Shown: positions 33,931 through 44,401, counted from the first letter of the stretch. The stretch: DNA of 45,849 nucleotides from an uncultured Acidobacteriota bacterium (GCA_902825875.1 CADECP010000009.1:1-45849), one strand, 5' to 3'. Numbers and translations are program-made. Notes: generated from the letters alone by a model not told the origin.

Positions 33931-35166
33931 ATGGCACCCGCAGGAAAACTTGCGATTTTGGTTGGGGGCGGGCCTGCTCCCGGCATCAATTCGGTAATCG
34001 GTTCGGCAACGGTCAAAGCAATCAACGAAGGCTTTGAAGTGTTGGGCATTCAGGATGGCTTTAAGCATCTGGTCAAACGCGATCCGTCGTGCGCGCGACG
34101 GCTTTCGATTGACGACGTGTCGCGCATTCACTTTCGCGGAGGTTCGGTGCTGGGCACGGCGCGCGAAAACCCGACGAGTTCCGACGAAAAAATGCAGGCG
34201 GTGGTGGACACGCTGAGTCAGCTTGGCGTGACGCATCTGGTGACGATTGGCGGCGACGACACGGCGAAATCTTCGGCGACGGTGGCTGAACGATCCGGCA
34301 TCCGCACGGTTCACGTGCCGAAAACGATTGATAACGATTTGCCGCTGCCGCCGCACATTCCGACTTTCGGATTTCAAACTGCTCGACACGTCGGAGCGGA
34401 ATTGGTCGAAAATCTGATGGAAGACGCGCGAGCTACGCGGCGCTGGTACATCGTCGTGGCGATGGGACGGCAGGCAGGGCATCTGGCTTTGGGGATTGGC
34501 AAAGCCGCCGGAGCGACACTGACTTTGATCCGCGAAGAGTTCGAGCACGAATTCGTTCCGTTCGCGCACATCTGCGACATCATCGAAGGCACGATCATCA
34601 AACGTCGTGCGATGGGCAGGCAATACGGCGTGGCTGTGCTGGCTGAAGGCGTGATTGAAAAGCTCGATCCGAAGGAACTGGCCGATTTGCAGGATGTGGA
34701 AAAAGACGACCACGGCCATATTCGCTTTGCCGAAGTTGATCTGGCGCGCAAAGTCAAAGTCGAACTCGAAGGGCGATTCAAACAACGCGGTTTGCGCGTT
34801 TCAATCGGCAACAAAAACATCGGTTACGAAGTTCGTTGCTGCGACCCGATTCCGTTCGATATGGCTTACTGCCGCGAATTGGGGAATTCGGCGATTCGGT
34901 TTTTGCTCAATGGCGGCAGCGGAGCAATGGTCAGCATTCAAAACGGTCAACTGGTTCCGTTGCTTTTTGCCGACATCCGCGACCCGAACACAGGCAAAAC
35001 CGTCGTTCGCAACGTCAGCATCAACAGCGAAAATTATCGAGTTGCGCGGCAATACATGCTGCGAATGGATTACACGGACTTCGAGCAGGCGGATTGGGCC
35101 GAGCAACTGGCTCAGGCCGGAAATCTGACTGTTGAGGAATTGAAAACCCGGTTCGGAGCGCGCTAA
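33931..35166 (+). CDS. Pyrophosphate-type 6-phosphofructokinase, paralogue 1
   Basis: The 411-residue enzyme interconverts fructose 6-phosphate and fructose 1,6-bisphosphate. Motifs: LAILVGGGPAPGINS (8-21), VTIGGDD (104-110), PKTIDNDLPLP (130-140, substrate-binding region) and MGRQAGHLALGIG. The second Asp of GGDD, where ATP enzymes have Gly, is the accepted mark of pyrophosphate dependence. The start at 33931 follows AGGAGA by seven bases. A paralogue lies 0.5 kb downstream, separated by hicBA. Paralogue 1 has TIDND, paralogue 2 SIDND. Confidence 0.93.
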   Translation: MAPAGKLAILVGGGPAPGINSVIGSATVKAINEGFEVLGIQDGFKHLVKRDPSCARRLSIDDVSRIHFRGGSVLGTARENPTSSDEKMQAVVDTLSQLGVTHLVTIGGDDTAKSSATVAERSGIRTVHVPKTIDNDLPLPPHIPTFGFQTARHVGAELVENLMEDARATRRWYIVVAMGRQAGHLALGIGKAAGATLTLIREEFEHEFVPFAHICDIIEGTIIKRRAMGRQYGVAVLAEGVIEKLDPKELADLQDVEKDDHGHIRFAEVDLARKVKVELEGRFKQRGLRVSIGNKNIGYEVRCCDPIPFDMAYCRELGNSAIRFLLNGGSGAMVSIQNGQLVPLLFADIRDPNTGKTVVRNVSINSENYRVARQYMLRMDYTDFEQADWAEQLAQAGNLTVEELKTRFGAR

Positions 35167-35183
35167 ATAATCAGGAGGCAACA

Positions 35184-35411
35184 ATGAACAACAGCAATCA
35201 GTTTATGGCGATCATCGAACGTGAAGGCGACGGTTATGTTTCACTTTGCCCGGAACTGGACATTGCCAGCCAAGGCGATTCGATCGAAGAAGCAAAGGCA
35301 AATTTGGCCGAAGCTATCGAATTGTTTTTGGAAGTAGCTGACTCTTCGGAAGTTCAAAGAAGGCTACGCTCTGAAGTCTTTGTCACTCGGGTGGAGGTGG
35401 CCTTTGGGTAG
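35184..35411 (+). CDS. hicB: HicB-family antitoxin
   Basis: The 75-residue protein has the HicB-like fold pattern: FMAIIEREGDGYVSLCPELD, then IASQGDSIEEAKANLAEAIE. HicB neutralises HicA and may repress the pair. It has no extra C-terminal DNA-binding domain, so it is the short form. The start follows AGGAGGC by seven bases, 17 bp after the first phosphofructokinase stop. It overlaps hicA by 8 bp. Confidence 0.88.
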   Translation: MNNSNQFMAIIEREGDGYVSLCPELDIASQGDSIEEAKANLAEAIELFLEVADSSEVQRRLRSEVFVTRVEVAFG

Positions 35412-35631
35412 ATTGCGAGTTTTGTCCGGGCGTGAAGTGTGCGCGATTCTGGCCGAAAACGGATTTGTGAAAGTCAGACAGCGTGGCAGTCATATTGTGA
35501 TGCAACTCAAATCTGACGTTTCTACGATTACTGTGCCCGTGCCTGACCACAAGGAACTGCGTATCGGAACTTTGCAATCCATCATTCGGCAATGTGGTTT
35601 GTTACGTTCATTGTTTGAGGAAGAAGAATAA
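35404..35631 (+). CDS. hicA: HicA-family toxin (mRNA interferase)
   Basis: HicA cuts mRNA. The 75-residue protein shows the family core GREVCAILAENGFVKVRQRG, then SHIVMQ with the catalytic His of GSH, VPVPDHKELRIGTLQSIIRQ and a short acidic tail. It starts at a TTG at 35404 with GGAGG six bases upstream, inside the end of hicB, giving translational coupling. An upstream in-frame TTG at 35380 is less likely. Confidence 0.87.
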   Translation: MGRLRVLSGREVCAILAENGFVKVRQRGSHIVMQLKSDVSTITVPVPDHKELRIGTLQSIIRQCGLLRSLFEEEE

Positions 35632-35656
35632 TCGAAAACTAGAACGGGATATTTAT

Positions 35657-36901
35657 ATGGCTATCAAAAAACTTGGCATTTTGGTTGGCGGCGGACCAGC
35701 GCCCGGAGTGAACGGAGCGATTGCGGCGGCGGCATTGGCGGCGATTGATGAAGGCATCAAACCCATTGGCTTTCACGATGGATTTGAATGGTTGGCGCAA
35801 CGATACACCGACGAACAGCACGAACTGACGACCGATGAAGTGTCGCGCATCCATACCGAAGGCGGATGTTTGCTCGGCACGTCGCGGTTTAATGTCGCTT
35901 CTGACGAACAAGCGTTGCAGCACGCCATCGCCGCTCTGAAAAAATTGGAAATTGACGCGCTGGTGACCATCGGCGGAGACGATCTGGTAGCCAGTTCGTT
36001 GGCTGTCGAACAAAAATCCGAAGGCGCGATCAAGGTCGTGCAGATTCCAAAAAGCATTGATAACGATTTGCCGCTGCCTGATCCGCTGGTGTCGTTGGGG
36101 TACGAAAGCGCCCGGCAAACCGGCGTTTCGATTGTCGAAAGTTTGATGGAAGACGCGCGCACGACCGGTCGTTGGTATCTGGGCGTGACGATGGGACGCC
36201 CAACGGGCCATTTGACGCTGGGCATAGGAATGGCCGCCGGCGCGACCTGCACGATTATTCCCGAAGAGTTTCCCAATGCCGTCATCACGCTGGATGAAAT
36301 CTGCGACATCGTCGAAGGTTCGATTATCAAACGCCGGGCGATGGGCAAAAATCACGGCGTCGTGTTGCTGTCCGAAGCTTTGTCAGAACGTTTCAGCCCG
36401 GACGAAGTGAAAGATTTGCAGGATGTGGATCGTGACGCGCAAGGCAATCTGCGCGTAGCCGAAATTGATCTTGGGCGCAAAATCAAAAACGTTGTCGAAC
36501 GGCGGTTGGAAAAACGCAGCATCAAACCGACCATCGTGGACAAAACCATCGGTTACGAATTGCGTTGCGCTTCACCGATTCCGCTCGACGAAGAGCACGC
36601 GCGCGATCTGGGTTACGCCGCGGTGAAGTATCTGCAAGCCGGAGGTTCTTCGGCGTTAGTGACGATGCAGAACGGCGATTTCACGCCGATGCTGCTCAGT
36701 CAGTTGCTGAATCCCAACACCGGCAAAGGCGAATTGCGTCCGGTGGATATGACGACGGAAAGTTACCAGGTAGCGCGCGATTACATGGTTCGGTTGAACG
36801 CGCGCGACTTTGCCGACGAAAACTGGCTGGAAACTCTGGCCAAAGCGGCGGCGATGGATGTGCAATCTTTCCGCGAGCGTTTTGGCAAGTTCGCGCAGTA
36901 A
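35657..36901 (+). CDS. Pyrophosphate-type 6-phosphofructokinase, paralogue 2
   Basis: The 414-residue paralogue of the enzyme encoded at 33931 shares ILVGGGPAPGVNG, TIGGDD (104-109), IPKSIDNDLPLP and MGRPTGHLTLGIG. GGDD again suggests pyrophosphate use. Two active-site-near changes separate the copies: Thr to Ser before IDND, and RQAGH to RPTGH. The start is the ATG at 35657, 25 bp after hicA. Divergence between copies is far too great for a recent duplication. A perfect 13-bp hairpin follows the stop. Confidence 0.92.
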   Translation: MAIKKLGILVGGGPAPGVNGAIAAAALAAIDEGIKPIGFHDGFEWLAQRYTDEQHELTTDEVSRIHTEGGCLLGTSRFNVASDEQALQHAIAALKKLEIDALVTIGGDDLVASSLAVEQKSEGAIKVVQIPKSIDNDLPLPDPLVSLGYESARQTGVSIVESLMEDARTTGRWYLGVTMGRPTGHLTLGIGMAAGATCTIIPEEFPNAVITLDEICDIVEGSIIKRRAMGKNHGVVLLSEALSERFSPDEVKDLQDVDRDAQGNLRVAEIDLGRKIKNVVERRLEKRSIKPTIVDKTIGYELRCASPIPLDEEHARDLGYAAVKYLQAGGSSALVTMQNGDFTPMLLSQLLNPNTGKGELRPVDMTTESYQVARDYMVRLNARDFADENWLETLAKAAAMDVQSFRERFGKFAQ

Positions 36902-36926
36902 ATCAAGACACCAGACCAAAAGTCGC

Positions 36927-36964
36927 AAGGCTGAATCCCATTCGATGGAGAGGGATTCAGCCTT
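36927..36964 (+). terminator. Terminator-like hairpin after phosphofructokinase 2
   Basis: AAGGCTGAATCCC (36927-36939) pairs perfectly with GGGATTCAGCCTT (36952-36964) across a 12-nt loop, 25 bp after the stop codon. The T-tract is short (TTTGGTGTTT). The 13-bp perfect stem makes transcription stop or RNA protection likely. Confidence 0.75.
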
Positions 36965-37068
36965 TGGTGTTTGCGGAGAAAAGTTGCCGAATAACGTCGC
37001 AGCCATTGATTCTTACAGGCAATCGCTTTCAAATAACGGCGAGTCAATCACAGACAGGAGAAAAACTT

Positions 37069-37431
37069 ATGTCAGCAGTAATTGAGGCGGTTTACCAAAA
37101 TGGCGTGTTAAAGCCGCTTGCGAGCAACGGCCTGAAAAACGATCAGCAGTATCGTTTGATTGTTCAGGAAAGTTTGCCGGGAAATTGGCGGGATGAATTG
37201 GATGTCAGCCCTGAATTGGCTGCGGAAATTGAACGGCGAACGACTACCCTTCCTGATGGCAGAAAAATTATTTGCTTGAGCGGGCTTTTTAATGCTGACT
37301 TAAGTGGCATTCCAGATGATTACGATCCGGTTGCCGAGGCTTTGGCAGAATTGCGGCGAGAGCGCGCCAGACACTTCGATGAACAATGGCCTGTGCTTGA
37401 CGATGAGGTGAAGGAGCCAGTGAATGGCTGA
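37069..37431 (+). CDS. AF2212/PG0164-type antitoxin, long form
   Basis: The 120-residue protein begins MSAVIEAVYQNGVLKPLASN, the hallmark of the AF2212/PG0164 (DUF104) antitoxin group. The usual member is about 60-75 residues; this one has an added acidic C-terminal half (GLFNADLSGIPDDYDPVAEA, LRRERARHFDEQ), likely the part that wraps the toxin. GGAG lies nine bases before the ATG. It overlaps the PIN gene by 8 bp, so the two form one unit. Confidence 0.82.
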   Translation: MSAVIEAVYQNGVLKPLASNGLKNDQQYRLIVQESLPGNWRDELDVSPELAAEIERRTTTLPDGRKIICLSGLFNADLSGIPDDYDPVAEALAELRRERARHFDEQWPVLDDEVKEPVNG

Positions 37432-37831
37432 ATATGTTGCTGACGCTCACGCAATTGTTTGGCACTTGTTCGCCCGTACACGATTGGGAAAATCGGCAAA
37501 GGCAATTTTCGATGACGCTGAATCTGGAAACGCGAAAATCTTTATTCCGGCGGCGGCCTTAGCTGAGATGATTATGACTGTTGAAAAACAGCGCATCCCC
37601 GGGATCACAATGCCGCAATTTGAAATTGATTATTTGTTGATGCGGCACAGCGCCAACTACGAATTTCTCTCGGTTTTTCCGGATGATGTATTCGATAGTC
37701 GCACCCTCACAGCAATTCCTGAAATTTTTGATCGCTTGATTGTTGCCGAAGCATTGCGGCTCGGCTTGCCATTGATAACCAAAGATACGGTCATTCATGC
37801 ATCCGGCGTTGTGAATGTCGTTTGGGATTGA
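37424..37831 (+). CDS. PIN-domain toxin (VapC-like)
   Basis: PIN toxins are Mg-dependent RNases, often acting on tRNA or rRNA. The 135-residue protein has the acidic active-site pattern: YVADAHAIVWHLF (Asp7), AAALAEMIMTVEK (Glu in LAEM), EIFDRLIVAEA (Asp near 105) and LPLITKDTVI (Asp near 121), all four positions filled. Length is typical. Its start lies inside the end of the antitoxin gene. Confidence 0.9.
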   Translation: MAEYVADAHAIVWHLFARTRLGKSAKAIFDDAESGNAKIFIPAAALAEMIMTVEKQRIPGITMPQFEIDYLLMRHSANYEFLSVFPDDVFDSRTLTAIPEIFDRLIVAEALRLGLPLITKDTVIHASGVVNVVWD

Positions 37832-37870
37832 ATAATCGCAGTACCACTCCAAAACAAAGAGAAAGACAAA

Positions 37871-39280
37871 ATGGCTGAAGCAAAGAATCAACTGATTCGA
37901 GGTCTAACTTTGACCGATACGACGGCGCTGGTGATTGGCACAGTGATCGGTTCGGGCGTGTTTTTGAAAGCCGCCGTCATGGCGCAGGAAGTCGGCACGC
38001 CGAAGCTGGTTTTATTGGCCTGGGTGGCGGCGGGCGTGTTGTCGTTGGCGGGTGCGCTGACTTATGCGGAACTCGGCGCGATGTTGCCGCACGCGGGCGG
38101 CGAATACGTTTACCTGAAACATTCGTACGGCGAAGCTTCGGCGTTTTTGTTCGGCTGGTCGCGGTTTATCGTGGCGGGCAGCGCTTCGATTGCCAGTCTG
38201 GGAGCGGCGTTCGCCATTTTTCTTTCCGTGTTGATCCCGCTCAATCACGTTTGGGCGACAAGCACATTCAACTTTCTGGGCAAGACAATCAACTGGCAAT
38301 TCGGTTCGCAACAGGTGGTCGCCGTCGTCGTGATTCTGGGGCTTTCGGCGATCAACTGTCTGACTGTGGCGTTTGGCGGCAAGGTGCAATCGGCCTTGAC
38401 GGTTTTGAAAGTCGCCGGGCTGGCGGTGCTGATTATCGGAGTTTTCTTTTTCGCTCCGTCGGCGAACTGGTCGAATCTGGCTACGCCGTCGGGAACGGCT
38501 GAATGGACTGGGCTGTCTGTGTTCGGCGTGGCGATGTTGGCGGCTCTGTGGGGGTACGACGGCTGGAACAACATGCCCATGGCTGCGGGCGAAGTGAAAA
38601 ACCCCGGACGCAACATTCCATTCGCGCTGATTGTCGGGATGCTGGTCGTGATGGTCATTTATTGCCTGACCAATCTGGCGTACTTCTACGCTCTGCCATT
38701 CAACGAAGTGGCGACGTCGAATTCGACACAGTTTCGAGACGCGCCTTCGGTGGCGGCCAAAGCCGCGCAGAGTTTTTGGGCGGGCAGCGGCGGAAAATTG
38801 ATTTCTATCGCGTTTGTCGTTTCGGCGTTGGGGGCTTTGAACGGTTCGATTTTGTCGAATGCTCGCGTGCCGTTTGCGATGGCCGCAGACGGATTGTTTT
38901 TTTCGCAAATGAAATCCTTGAGCGCGAAGACCAGTGTGCCGGTTTTTTCCATCGTCGTTCAGGCTATCTGGTCTTGCGTGCTGGCGCTGTCGGGGACGTT
39001 CGATCAATTGACAGACTGTTTGCTGTTCGCTTCGTGGATTTTTTATGGCTTGGTGACTTCGTCGGTGTTCGTGTTGCGCCGCAAAATGCCGAACGCCGAA
39101 CGGCCATACAAAACTTTGGGTTATCCGATTGTGCCGCTGGTTTTCGTGCTGGTGACAATCTGGTTGATCGTCAACACCTGGCAAACAAAACGAGTTGAAT
39201 CTGTGGTCGGTCTGGGGCTGATTCTGATCGGCTTGCCGCTGTATTTTTATTTCCGCTCAACGCAGAAAAAAGGAGAGTAA
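37871..39280 (+). CDS. APC-family amino acid permease
   Basis: The 469-residue protein has about 12 membrane helices. The first helix carries the broken [20 protein letters not shown] motif of amino acid/polyamine permeases. [20 protein letters not shown] follows, then [20 protein letters not shown] and [10 protein letters not shown]. The C-terminal helices ([17 protein letters not shown]) and basic tail fit the LAT-like/APC group. AAGAGAAAGAC lies before the ATG. The hydrolase gene starts 4 bp after its stop, so they are co-transcribed. Substrate is not readable from sequence. Confidence 0.94.
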   Translation: MAEAKNQLIRGLTLTDTTALVIGTVIGSGVFLKAAVMAQEVGTPKLVLLAWVAAGVLSLAGALTYAELGAMLPHAGGEYVYLKHSYGEASAFLFGWSRFIVAGSASIASLGAAFAIFLSVLIPLNHVWATSTFNFLGKTINWQFGSQQVVAVVVILGLSAINCLTVAFGGKVQSALTVLKVAGLAVLIIGVFFFAPSANWSNLATPSGTAEWTGLSVFGVAMLAALWGYDGWNNMPMAAGEVKNPGRNIPFALIVGMLVVMVIYCLTNLAYFYALPFNEVATSNSTQFRDAPSVAAKAAQSFWAGSGGKLISIAFVVSALGALNGSILSNARVPFAMAADGLFFSQMKSLSAKTSVPVFSIVVQAIWSCVLALSGTFDQLTDCLLFASWIFYGLVTSSVFVLRRKMPNAERPYKTLGYPIVPLVFVLVTIWLIVNTWQTKRVESVVGLGLILIGLPLYFYFRSTQKKGE

Positions 39281-39284
39281 CGCG

Positions 39285-40376
39285 ATGAAAAGATTATTTG
39301 TCGCCGTTTTTTTGAGTTGTTTATTGGCGATTGCCGCCGCCGCCCAAGATGCCAAAGTCGAAAACGGTTCGATCAATGGCGCGGCGTTTCGTATTGAACT
39401 TCCTGCCGCAGGAGTCAAAGGTCTGGTGATGTATTGCCACGGGTATCAAGTCGTCGGCACACCGAACAACTTTGAAAATGCGCGAGCGCAGGCGTTGCGA
39501 AAGGAATTTCTGTCGCGCGGATTCGCATTTGCTGAATCGGCTTACAGCACACAGGGCTGGGCGGTGAAAGAAGCCGTCGAAGACACCGAAGCTCTGCGGC
39601 GGTATTTTGTCAGCAAGCATGGCAAGCCGAATGAAACAATCGTGCTTGGACATTCGATGGGCGGAGCTATTTCGATTGCGACGATTGAAAAGTATCCCGA
39701 AGTTTACGACGGCGCGTTGCCGATGTGCGGGCCGCTGAATGTCATTCTGAACGGTTTTCAAGAACGCATTTTCGACATGCTGGTGACTTTTGATTTTCTG
39801 TTTCCGAACGTCGTCGGTTCGCTCACTCAACTGCCTCAAACCGCCAAACTCGATCAGGCAAAAGCCAAAGCTGCCATCGAAACCGCGCCCGACAAAGCCA
39901 CGATGTTTGCCAAACATTACAGCCTTGGTTCGGCGGCAGAACTGCCAGGAGTTCTGGCTTTTTGGTTCGAAATTGTCCGCGAGTTGCAATTCCGCGCAGG
40001 CGGAAATGCCTTCGACAATCGCAACACGATTTACGACGGTTTTGACGACGATGTGGCTCTCAATCGCGGAGTTAAACGCTACGCCGCCGACGCCAAAGCG
40101 CGCGAATATCTGCGCCAGCATTATTCGCCGACGGGAAAGATTGCCGATCCAGTGTTGACGATTCACACCACGTACGACCAATTGATTCCAGGGCGTTTTG
40201 TCAGTCAGTACGATGAATTTGCGCGCGTCGCCGGAACGCAGGATTTGTTCGTCGCCAAATTTGTCGTAGCCAAAGGCCACTGCAATTTCACGGCGCCGCA
40301 AACCGGAGCCGCGTTCGACGAATTGCTGGCCTGGATTCGAGACAAGAAACGTCCGGCGGCGGGCGAAATCAAATAA
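39285..40376 (+). CDS. Secreted alpha/beta hydrolase
   Basis: The 363-residue protein has a signal peptide ([21 protein letters not shown]), VMYCHGYQ (oxyanion region, His-Gly), the nucleophile elbow VLGHSMGGA with Ser124, [13 protein letters not shown] (likely acid residue) and AKGHCNFT with the likely catalytic His. It resembles serine peptidase/esterase members of the fold, with substrate unknown. It lies between the amino acid permease and the symporter genes, with AAGGAGAG before the ATG. Confidence 0.88.
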   Translation: MKRLFVAVFLSCLLAIAAAAQDAKVENGSINGAAFRIELPAAGVKGLVMYCHGYQVVGTPNNFENARAQALRKEFLSRGFAFAESAYSTQGWAVKEAVEDTEALRRYFVSKHGKPNETIVLGHSMGGAISIATIEKYPEVYDGALPMCGPLNVILNGFQERIFDMLVTFDFLFPNVVGSLTQLPQTAKLDQAKAKAAIETAPDKATMFAKHYSLGSAAELPGVLAFWFEIVRELQFRAGGNAFDNRNTIYDGFDDDVALNRGVKRYAADAKAREYLRQHYSPTGKIADPVLTIHTTYDQLIPGRFVSQYDEFARVAGTQDLFVAKFVVAKGHCNFTAPQTGAAFDELLAWIRDKKRPAAGEIK

Positions 40377-40400
40377 ACGCCAATCCACCTTCCACAAACT

Positions 40401-41933
40401 ATGCGAACGCTCGACATCGTCATTCTCTTTGCCTATCTGATCGGCACGGTTTTGTTCGGTTCATGGTTTTCGCGGCGGCAACGGCGCGAGATGAAAGATT
40501 ATTTCGTCAGCGGCCAGCGCGTGCCGTGGTGGGCAATTATGGCGTCAGTAGTTTCGACCGAAACCAGCAGCTTGACCTTCGTCAGCGTGCCGGGTTTCGC
40601 TTTCACCGGTAACTTCACCTTTCTGCAACTGGTGATTGGTTATCTGTTCGGGCGCTTGGCGGTGACTTTGATTTTCGTGCCGATGTATTTTCGCGGCGAA
40701 TTGATGACGGTTTACCAACTGCTGGGCCAGCGATTTGGAATTACCGTCAGGCGGCTGGCTTCGACGTTGTTTCTGATTACTCGCAGCATCGCCGACGGTT
40801 TCAGGCTTTACCTGACTGGAATAGTTCTTTCGGCTGTGGTTTTGGCTCTGCCCGGCAGCGAAGCCGCCGCGCGAAACTGGTTTCCGTCGCTCGACCCTAC
40901 GCTGACGATCATCATTTTTTCGGTGCTGGTGATGGGAGTGGCAACAGTCGTCTTTTCGTACTTCGGCGGCATTGATGCCGTGATCTGGACTGATGTGACT
41001 CAGCTTGGCATTTATCTGGTCGGAGCCTTTGTCGCCGCGTTCATCCTGCTCGGCAAAATTCCCGGCGGTTGGAACGAAGTCGTGGCGACAGGCAGCGCCG
41101 CTGGCAAATTCAAACTGCTGGATTTCACCTGGGACATCACCAAAAGCTACACGTTCTGGTCGGGCTTGATCGGCGGAGCGTTTTTGACAACCGCTACGCA
41201 CGGAACCGACCAGTTGATGGTGCAGCGGTATTTGTGCGGCGATTCGCCAAAAGAAGCTCGCAAGGCTCTGCTGGTCAGCGGCGTGGTCGTGCTGGCGCAA
41301 TTCGCGCTGTTCCTGTTCATCGGCGTGATGCTGTACGTGTTTTACACCGGCTATGCCAGCGCAGAAACGGCCAGCTTTTTGGTGGATGGTAAAGTTCGCG
41401 CCGACCGCATCTTTCCGCACTTCATCGTCAATCATTTGCCGACCGGAGTTGTCGGGTTGGTCATTGCCGCGATTGCCGCTGCTGCGTTCACTTCGTCACT
41501 GAATTCTCAAGCCGCTACGACCATCGCCGATTTTTACGTGCCGATGACCGGCGGCAAAAAGACCGACGAGCATTACCTGAAAGTGTCGAAGCTGCTGACG
41601 GCGATGTGGGGCGTGGTGCAGATTTCGACAGGCATGGCGGCGGCCTTCTTCCTGACGCGCAGCATGGTGGATCAGGTGTTGGACATTCAGTCGTTCACCA
41701 ACGGAGTGATTTTGGGAATCTTCTTCCTGGGCACTTTCACCAAACGAGTTCAATCTCCGGCGGCCATCATCGGCATCGTCATCGGCGCAAGCGTCATGCT
41801 GTACGTCAAGTTCTGGACTCCGGTGTCTTGGCAGTGGTATGTGCTGATCGGTTCGGTGACGACGTTTGTGGTTGGGTATGCTGCCAGCCTGTTGTTCAGC
41901 GCAAAACCGTCAAAGGAGGTCGAAGCCCAATGA
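40401..41933 (+). CDS. Sodium:solute symporter, SSS family
   Basis: The 510-residue protein has about 13 membrane helices. It starts [20 protein letters not shown] and shows the SSS pattern [20 protein letters not shown], then [13 protein letters not shown], and [17 protein letters not shown]. The core motif region [20 protein letters not shown] and [20 protein letters not shown] (Na+ site side) follows. It overlaps the GH3 gene as ATGA, so uptake and glycan release are translated together. Likely cargo would be an amino sugar or anhydromuropeptide product, an inference from the neighbour. Confidence 0.94.
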   Translation: MRTLDIVILFAYLIGTVLFGSWFSRRQRREMKDYFVSGQRVPWWAIMASVVSTETSSLTFVSVPGFAFTGNFTFLQLVIGYLFGRLAVTLIFVPMYFRGELMTVYQLLGQRFGITVRRLASTLFLITRSIADGFRLYLTGIVLSAVVLALPGSEAAARNWFPSLDPTLTIIIFSVLVMGVATVVFSYFGGIDAVIWTDVTQLGIYLVGAFVAAFILLGKIPGGWNEVVATGSAAGKFKLLDFTWDITKSYTFWSGLIGGAFLTTATHGTDQLMVQRYLCGDSPKEARKALLVSGVVVLAQFALFLFIGVMLYVFYTGYASAETASFLVDGKVRADRIFPHFIVNHLPTGVVGLVIAAIAAAAFTSSLNSQAATTIADFYVPMTGGKKTDEHYLKVSKLLTAMWGVVQISTGMAAAFFLTRSMVDQVLDIQSFTNGVILGIFFLGTFTKRVQSPAAIIGIVIGASVMLYVKFWTPVSWQWYVLIGSVTTFVVGYAASLLFSAKPSKEVEAQ

Positions 41934-43783
41934 AGCTCAGAATCCTGGCTGCGCTCTTGGTTTTGGCTGCGCTGTTTTCGCAGACCTTCGTCGCGGCTCA
42001 ATCGGGCAAGTACCAGCCCTTCGACCGCAAGCTCAGCAAGAAAGATGAAGATTGGGTTCGCAAGACGTTGAAGTCGCTGACGCTGGACGAAAAGATCGGC
42101 CAGATGTTTATGGCCGATGCCAATGTCGTGTTTTGGAACCGCGAAAGCGAAGAGTTCAAAAAGCTGCAACATCAAATCGTGGACAACAAAGTCGGCGGCG
42201 TGTTGGTCTTTCGCAGCGAAGTGTTGCCGACGGCGCTTGCCGCCAATCGTTGGCAGGAATTGGCCAAAGTTCCGTTGCTGGTTTCGTCCGATCTGGAAAT
42301 GGGATTGGGGATGCGGTTTGACGAAACTCCATGGTGGTCGCCGAACATGGCTGTCGCGGCGACGGGCGATGTGAAATGGGCGCGGTTGCAGGGCGAAGCG
42401 ACCGCCGTGCAAGCGCGAGCGATTGGCGTCAACTGGTTGTTCGCGCCGACTTCGGACGTGAACAACAATCCGAACAATCCGGTCATCAACGTGCGCTCGT
42501 TCGGCGAAGACCCCGCCACCGTCGCCGAATTTGCCAAAGCCTTTATCGAAGGCGCGCAATCTGCCGGAGCGATGGCTTGCGCCAAACACTTTCCCGGTCA
42601 CGGCGACACGGCGACGGATTCGCACATCGGGTTGCCGGTGGTGGATGTTAGCCGCGAACGATTGCTCAATCTGGAACTGGTTCCGTTTCGAGCGGCGATA
42701 GCGGCTCGCGTTGGCGGAGTAATGTCAGCGCATATCGCTTTGCCGCAGATTGAAACCGAGCTTGCCGCGTCGGTCAGACAGTTGAGCGAACACGAAGCCG
42801 CTTCGACGGAGTTTCGTTCGCTGACGGAATCCAGCGCGACGCGCGTGACTTTGCCAGGAACGTTGTCGCCGAAAATCATGACCGGGCTGTTGCGCGAAGA
42901 GTTGAAGTTCAATGGAGTGATCGTCACCGACGCGATGAACATGGCGGGCATTTCGGCTCGCTACACGGCGGCAGAAGCTGCCGTCAAAGCCATCAAAGCC
43001 GGAGTTGACCTGATCGAAAAGTCGCCGGACATTGACGCCGCCATCGCCGGAGTCAAAGACGCCGTCGCCAAAGGCGAAATCACTGAAGCGCGAATCAATG
43101 CTTCAGTCGAACGTTTGCTCAGAGCCAAAGCCGCGCTCAATTTGCATCGGCAAAAACTGGTTGACCTGAACGAAGTGGATCGCGTGGTGAACAACCCGCG
43201 CTTAATGGAATTGGCCGGGCAAATCGCTGAGCGTTCGTTGACGCTGGTGCGCGACGAACAAAAAGTCCTGCCGATCAAGGCCGTTGGCAGCAAGCTCTTC
43301 AATCTGACTTTTACCGACGAAGATGACCGGCTTATCACCAAACCGTTTGTTGACGAATTGCGAAAGCGCAACGAAGCGGTCGAAAGCTACACGCTGGATG
43401 CGCGCGCTTCGGAAGCCGAGATTGCTCGCGTATTGGCGAAACTGGATTCGGCGAATCCCACTGCGATCATTTATTCCGTCGCCGTTCGCGCCCGCAGCGG
43501 CAAAGGCAGCGTGGCTTTGCCAGCGATTGGCAAACGGCTTGCCGATGAATTGGTCAAACGCCGAACGCCGCTGGTGGTCATTTCCTTTGGCAATCCGTAT
43601 CTGCCGCTGGCGATTCCCGATTCGCCGTCGTACCTGTTGGCGTACAGCCTGTTTCCGGTCAGCCAACGCGCCGCCGCCAAAGCCGTCTTCGGCGAAATCG
43701 AAATCGCGGGCAAACTGCCGGTCAGCTTGCCGGGACTTTACCCGCGAGGGCATGGATTGAAAGTCGAGAAACAATCCAATTGA
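41930..43783 (+). CDS. Secreted GH3 beta-N-acetylhexosaminidase (NagZ-like)
   Basis: The 617-residue enzyme has a signal peptide ([24 protein letters not shown]). GH3 N-acetylglucosaminidases use an Asp nucleophile and a His-Asp acid/base dyad: [14 protein letters not shown] (219-232) supplies the His-Asp pair and VTDAMNM the nucleophile Asp334. NVRSFGEDP (187-195) is another conserved block. A C-terminal domain (about 400-617) gives the long GH3 form. AAAGGAGGT precedes the ATG. Release of GlcNAc from peptidoglycan or chitin-like polymers outside the cytoplasm is likely. The longer frame from 41606 is spurious. Confidence 0.94.
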   Translation: MKLRILAALLVLAALFSQTFVAAQSGKYQPFDRKLSKKDEDWVRKTLKSLTLDEKIGQMFMADANVVFWNRESEEFKKLQHQIVDNKVGGVLVFRSEVLPTALAANRWQELAKVPLLVSSDLEMGLGMRFDETPWWSPNMAVAATGDVKWARLQGEATAVQARAIGVNWLFAPTSDVNNNPNNPVINVRSFGEDPATVAEFAKAFIEGAQSAGAMACAKHFPGHGDTATDSHIGLPVVDVSRERLLNLELVPFRAAIAARVGGVMSAHIALPQIETELAASVRQLSEHEAASTEFRSLTESSATRVTLPGTLSPKIMTGLLREELKFNGVIVTDAMNMAGISARYTAAEAAVKAIKAGVDLIEKSPDIDAAIAGVKDAVAKGEITEARINASVERLLRAKAALNLHRQKLVDLNEVDRVVNNPRLMELAGQIAERSLTLVRDEQKVLPIKAVGSKLFNLTFTDEDDRLITKPFVDELRKRNEAVESYTLDARASEAEIARVLAKLDSANPTAIIYSVAVRARSGKGSVALPAIGKRLADELVKRRTPLVVISFGNPYLPLAIPDSPSYLLAYSLFPVSQRAAAKAVFGEIEIAGKLPVSLPGLYPRGHGLKVEKQSN

Positions 43784-43807
43784 CAGCGTTATGCGTGTCG
43801 CAGCGGT

Positions 43808-44401
43808 TCAAACATCGGCTGTTCTAAATTTCAGCAGCGCCTTTAAGTTCGAGAAAAATCCCGTTTTTTCAGTGTTTTTCGCCGCCGGAACAGATTGCAA
43901 CACTCCTTCAGTCAGATGAATTGCCGGAACAGTGTTCGGGTTCGTCAAACCTGGAATTGGATGAATTGTCTGCGGTAATTCCGTAGCTTCCGGTGCGGAA
44001 ATGGCTGCCGTTGGTTGAACTGGATCAACCGGGTCGAATGTTCTTCGCCCTGCAAGTTCTTCGCCTTCGCTCATGAATTCACGAACATCAGCGATCAACC
44101 TGTAGCCGAATCGTGGCAACGTTTCGATGAAAATATCAGAGTCTTGGTACTTGCCGATGGCCTTTCTCAGCACATGGATTGTCTGAGTCAGATTTGCATC
44201 TTCAACTACCGTGTCCGGCCAGATGGTTTCGATGAGTTCTTCTTTCTCGACCGCGCGTCCTGCGTGTTGCAGCAGAATCAGCAACAGTGAAATTGCCTTT
44301 GGCGGTAAAGAAACGATTTCGCCGTCACGAATCAAACGGGTTCGTTCCACATCTAAACGAAACTGACCGAATTCAAAAAACTGCCTAGCTCGCCTGCCCA
44401 T
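43808..44401 (-). CDS. Winged-helix regulator, OmpR/CadC-type DNA-binding domain
   Basis: The 197-residue protein is a DNA-binding domain (5-105: FEFGQFRLDVERTRLIRDGE, LPPKAISLLLILLQHAGRAV, LTQTIHVLRKAIG, IETLPRFGYRL) followed by a Pro/Thr-rich, low-complexity tail (about 115-197). CadC-type acidobacterial proteins usually continue with a membrane helix and TPR or TolB repeats; here there is none. The ATG has GGAGG nine bases upstream. It faces the GH3 gene tail to tail, 24 bp apart. The TTGA-repeat tract just upstream could be its own operator. Confidence 0.9.
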   Translation of the reverse strand: MGRRARQFFEFGQFRLDVERTRLIRDGEIVSLPPKAISLLLILLQHAGRAVEKEELIETIWPDTVVEDANLTQTIHVLRKAIGKYQDSDIFIETLPRFGYRLIADVREFMSEGEELAGRRTFDPVDPVQPTAAISAPEATELPQTIHPIPGLTNPNTVPAIHLTEGVLQSVPAAKNTEKTGFFSNLKALLKFRTADV

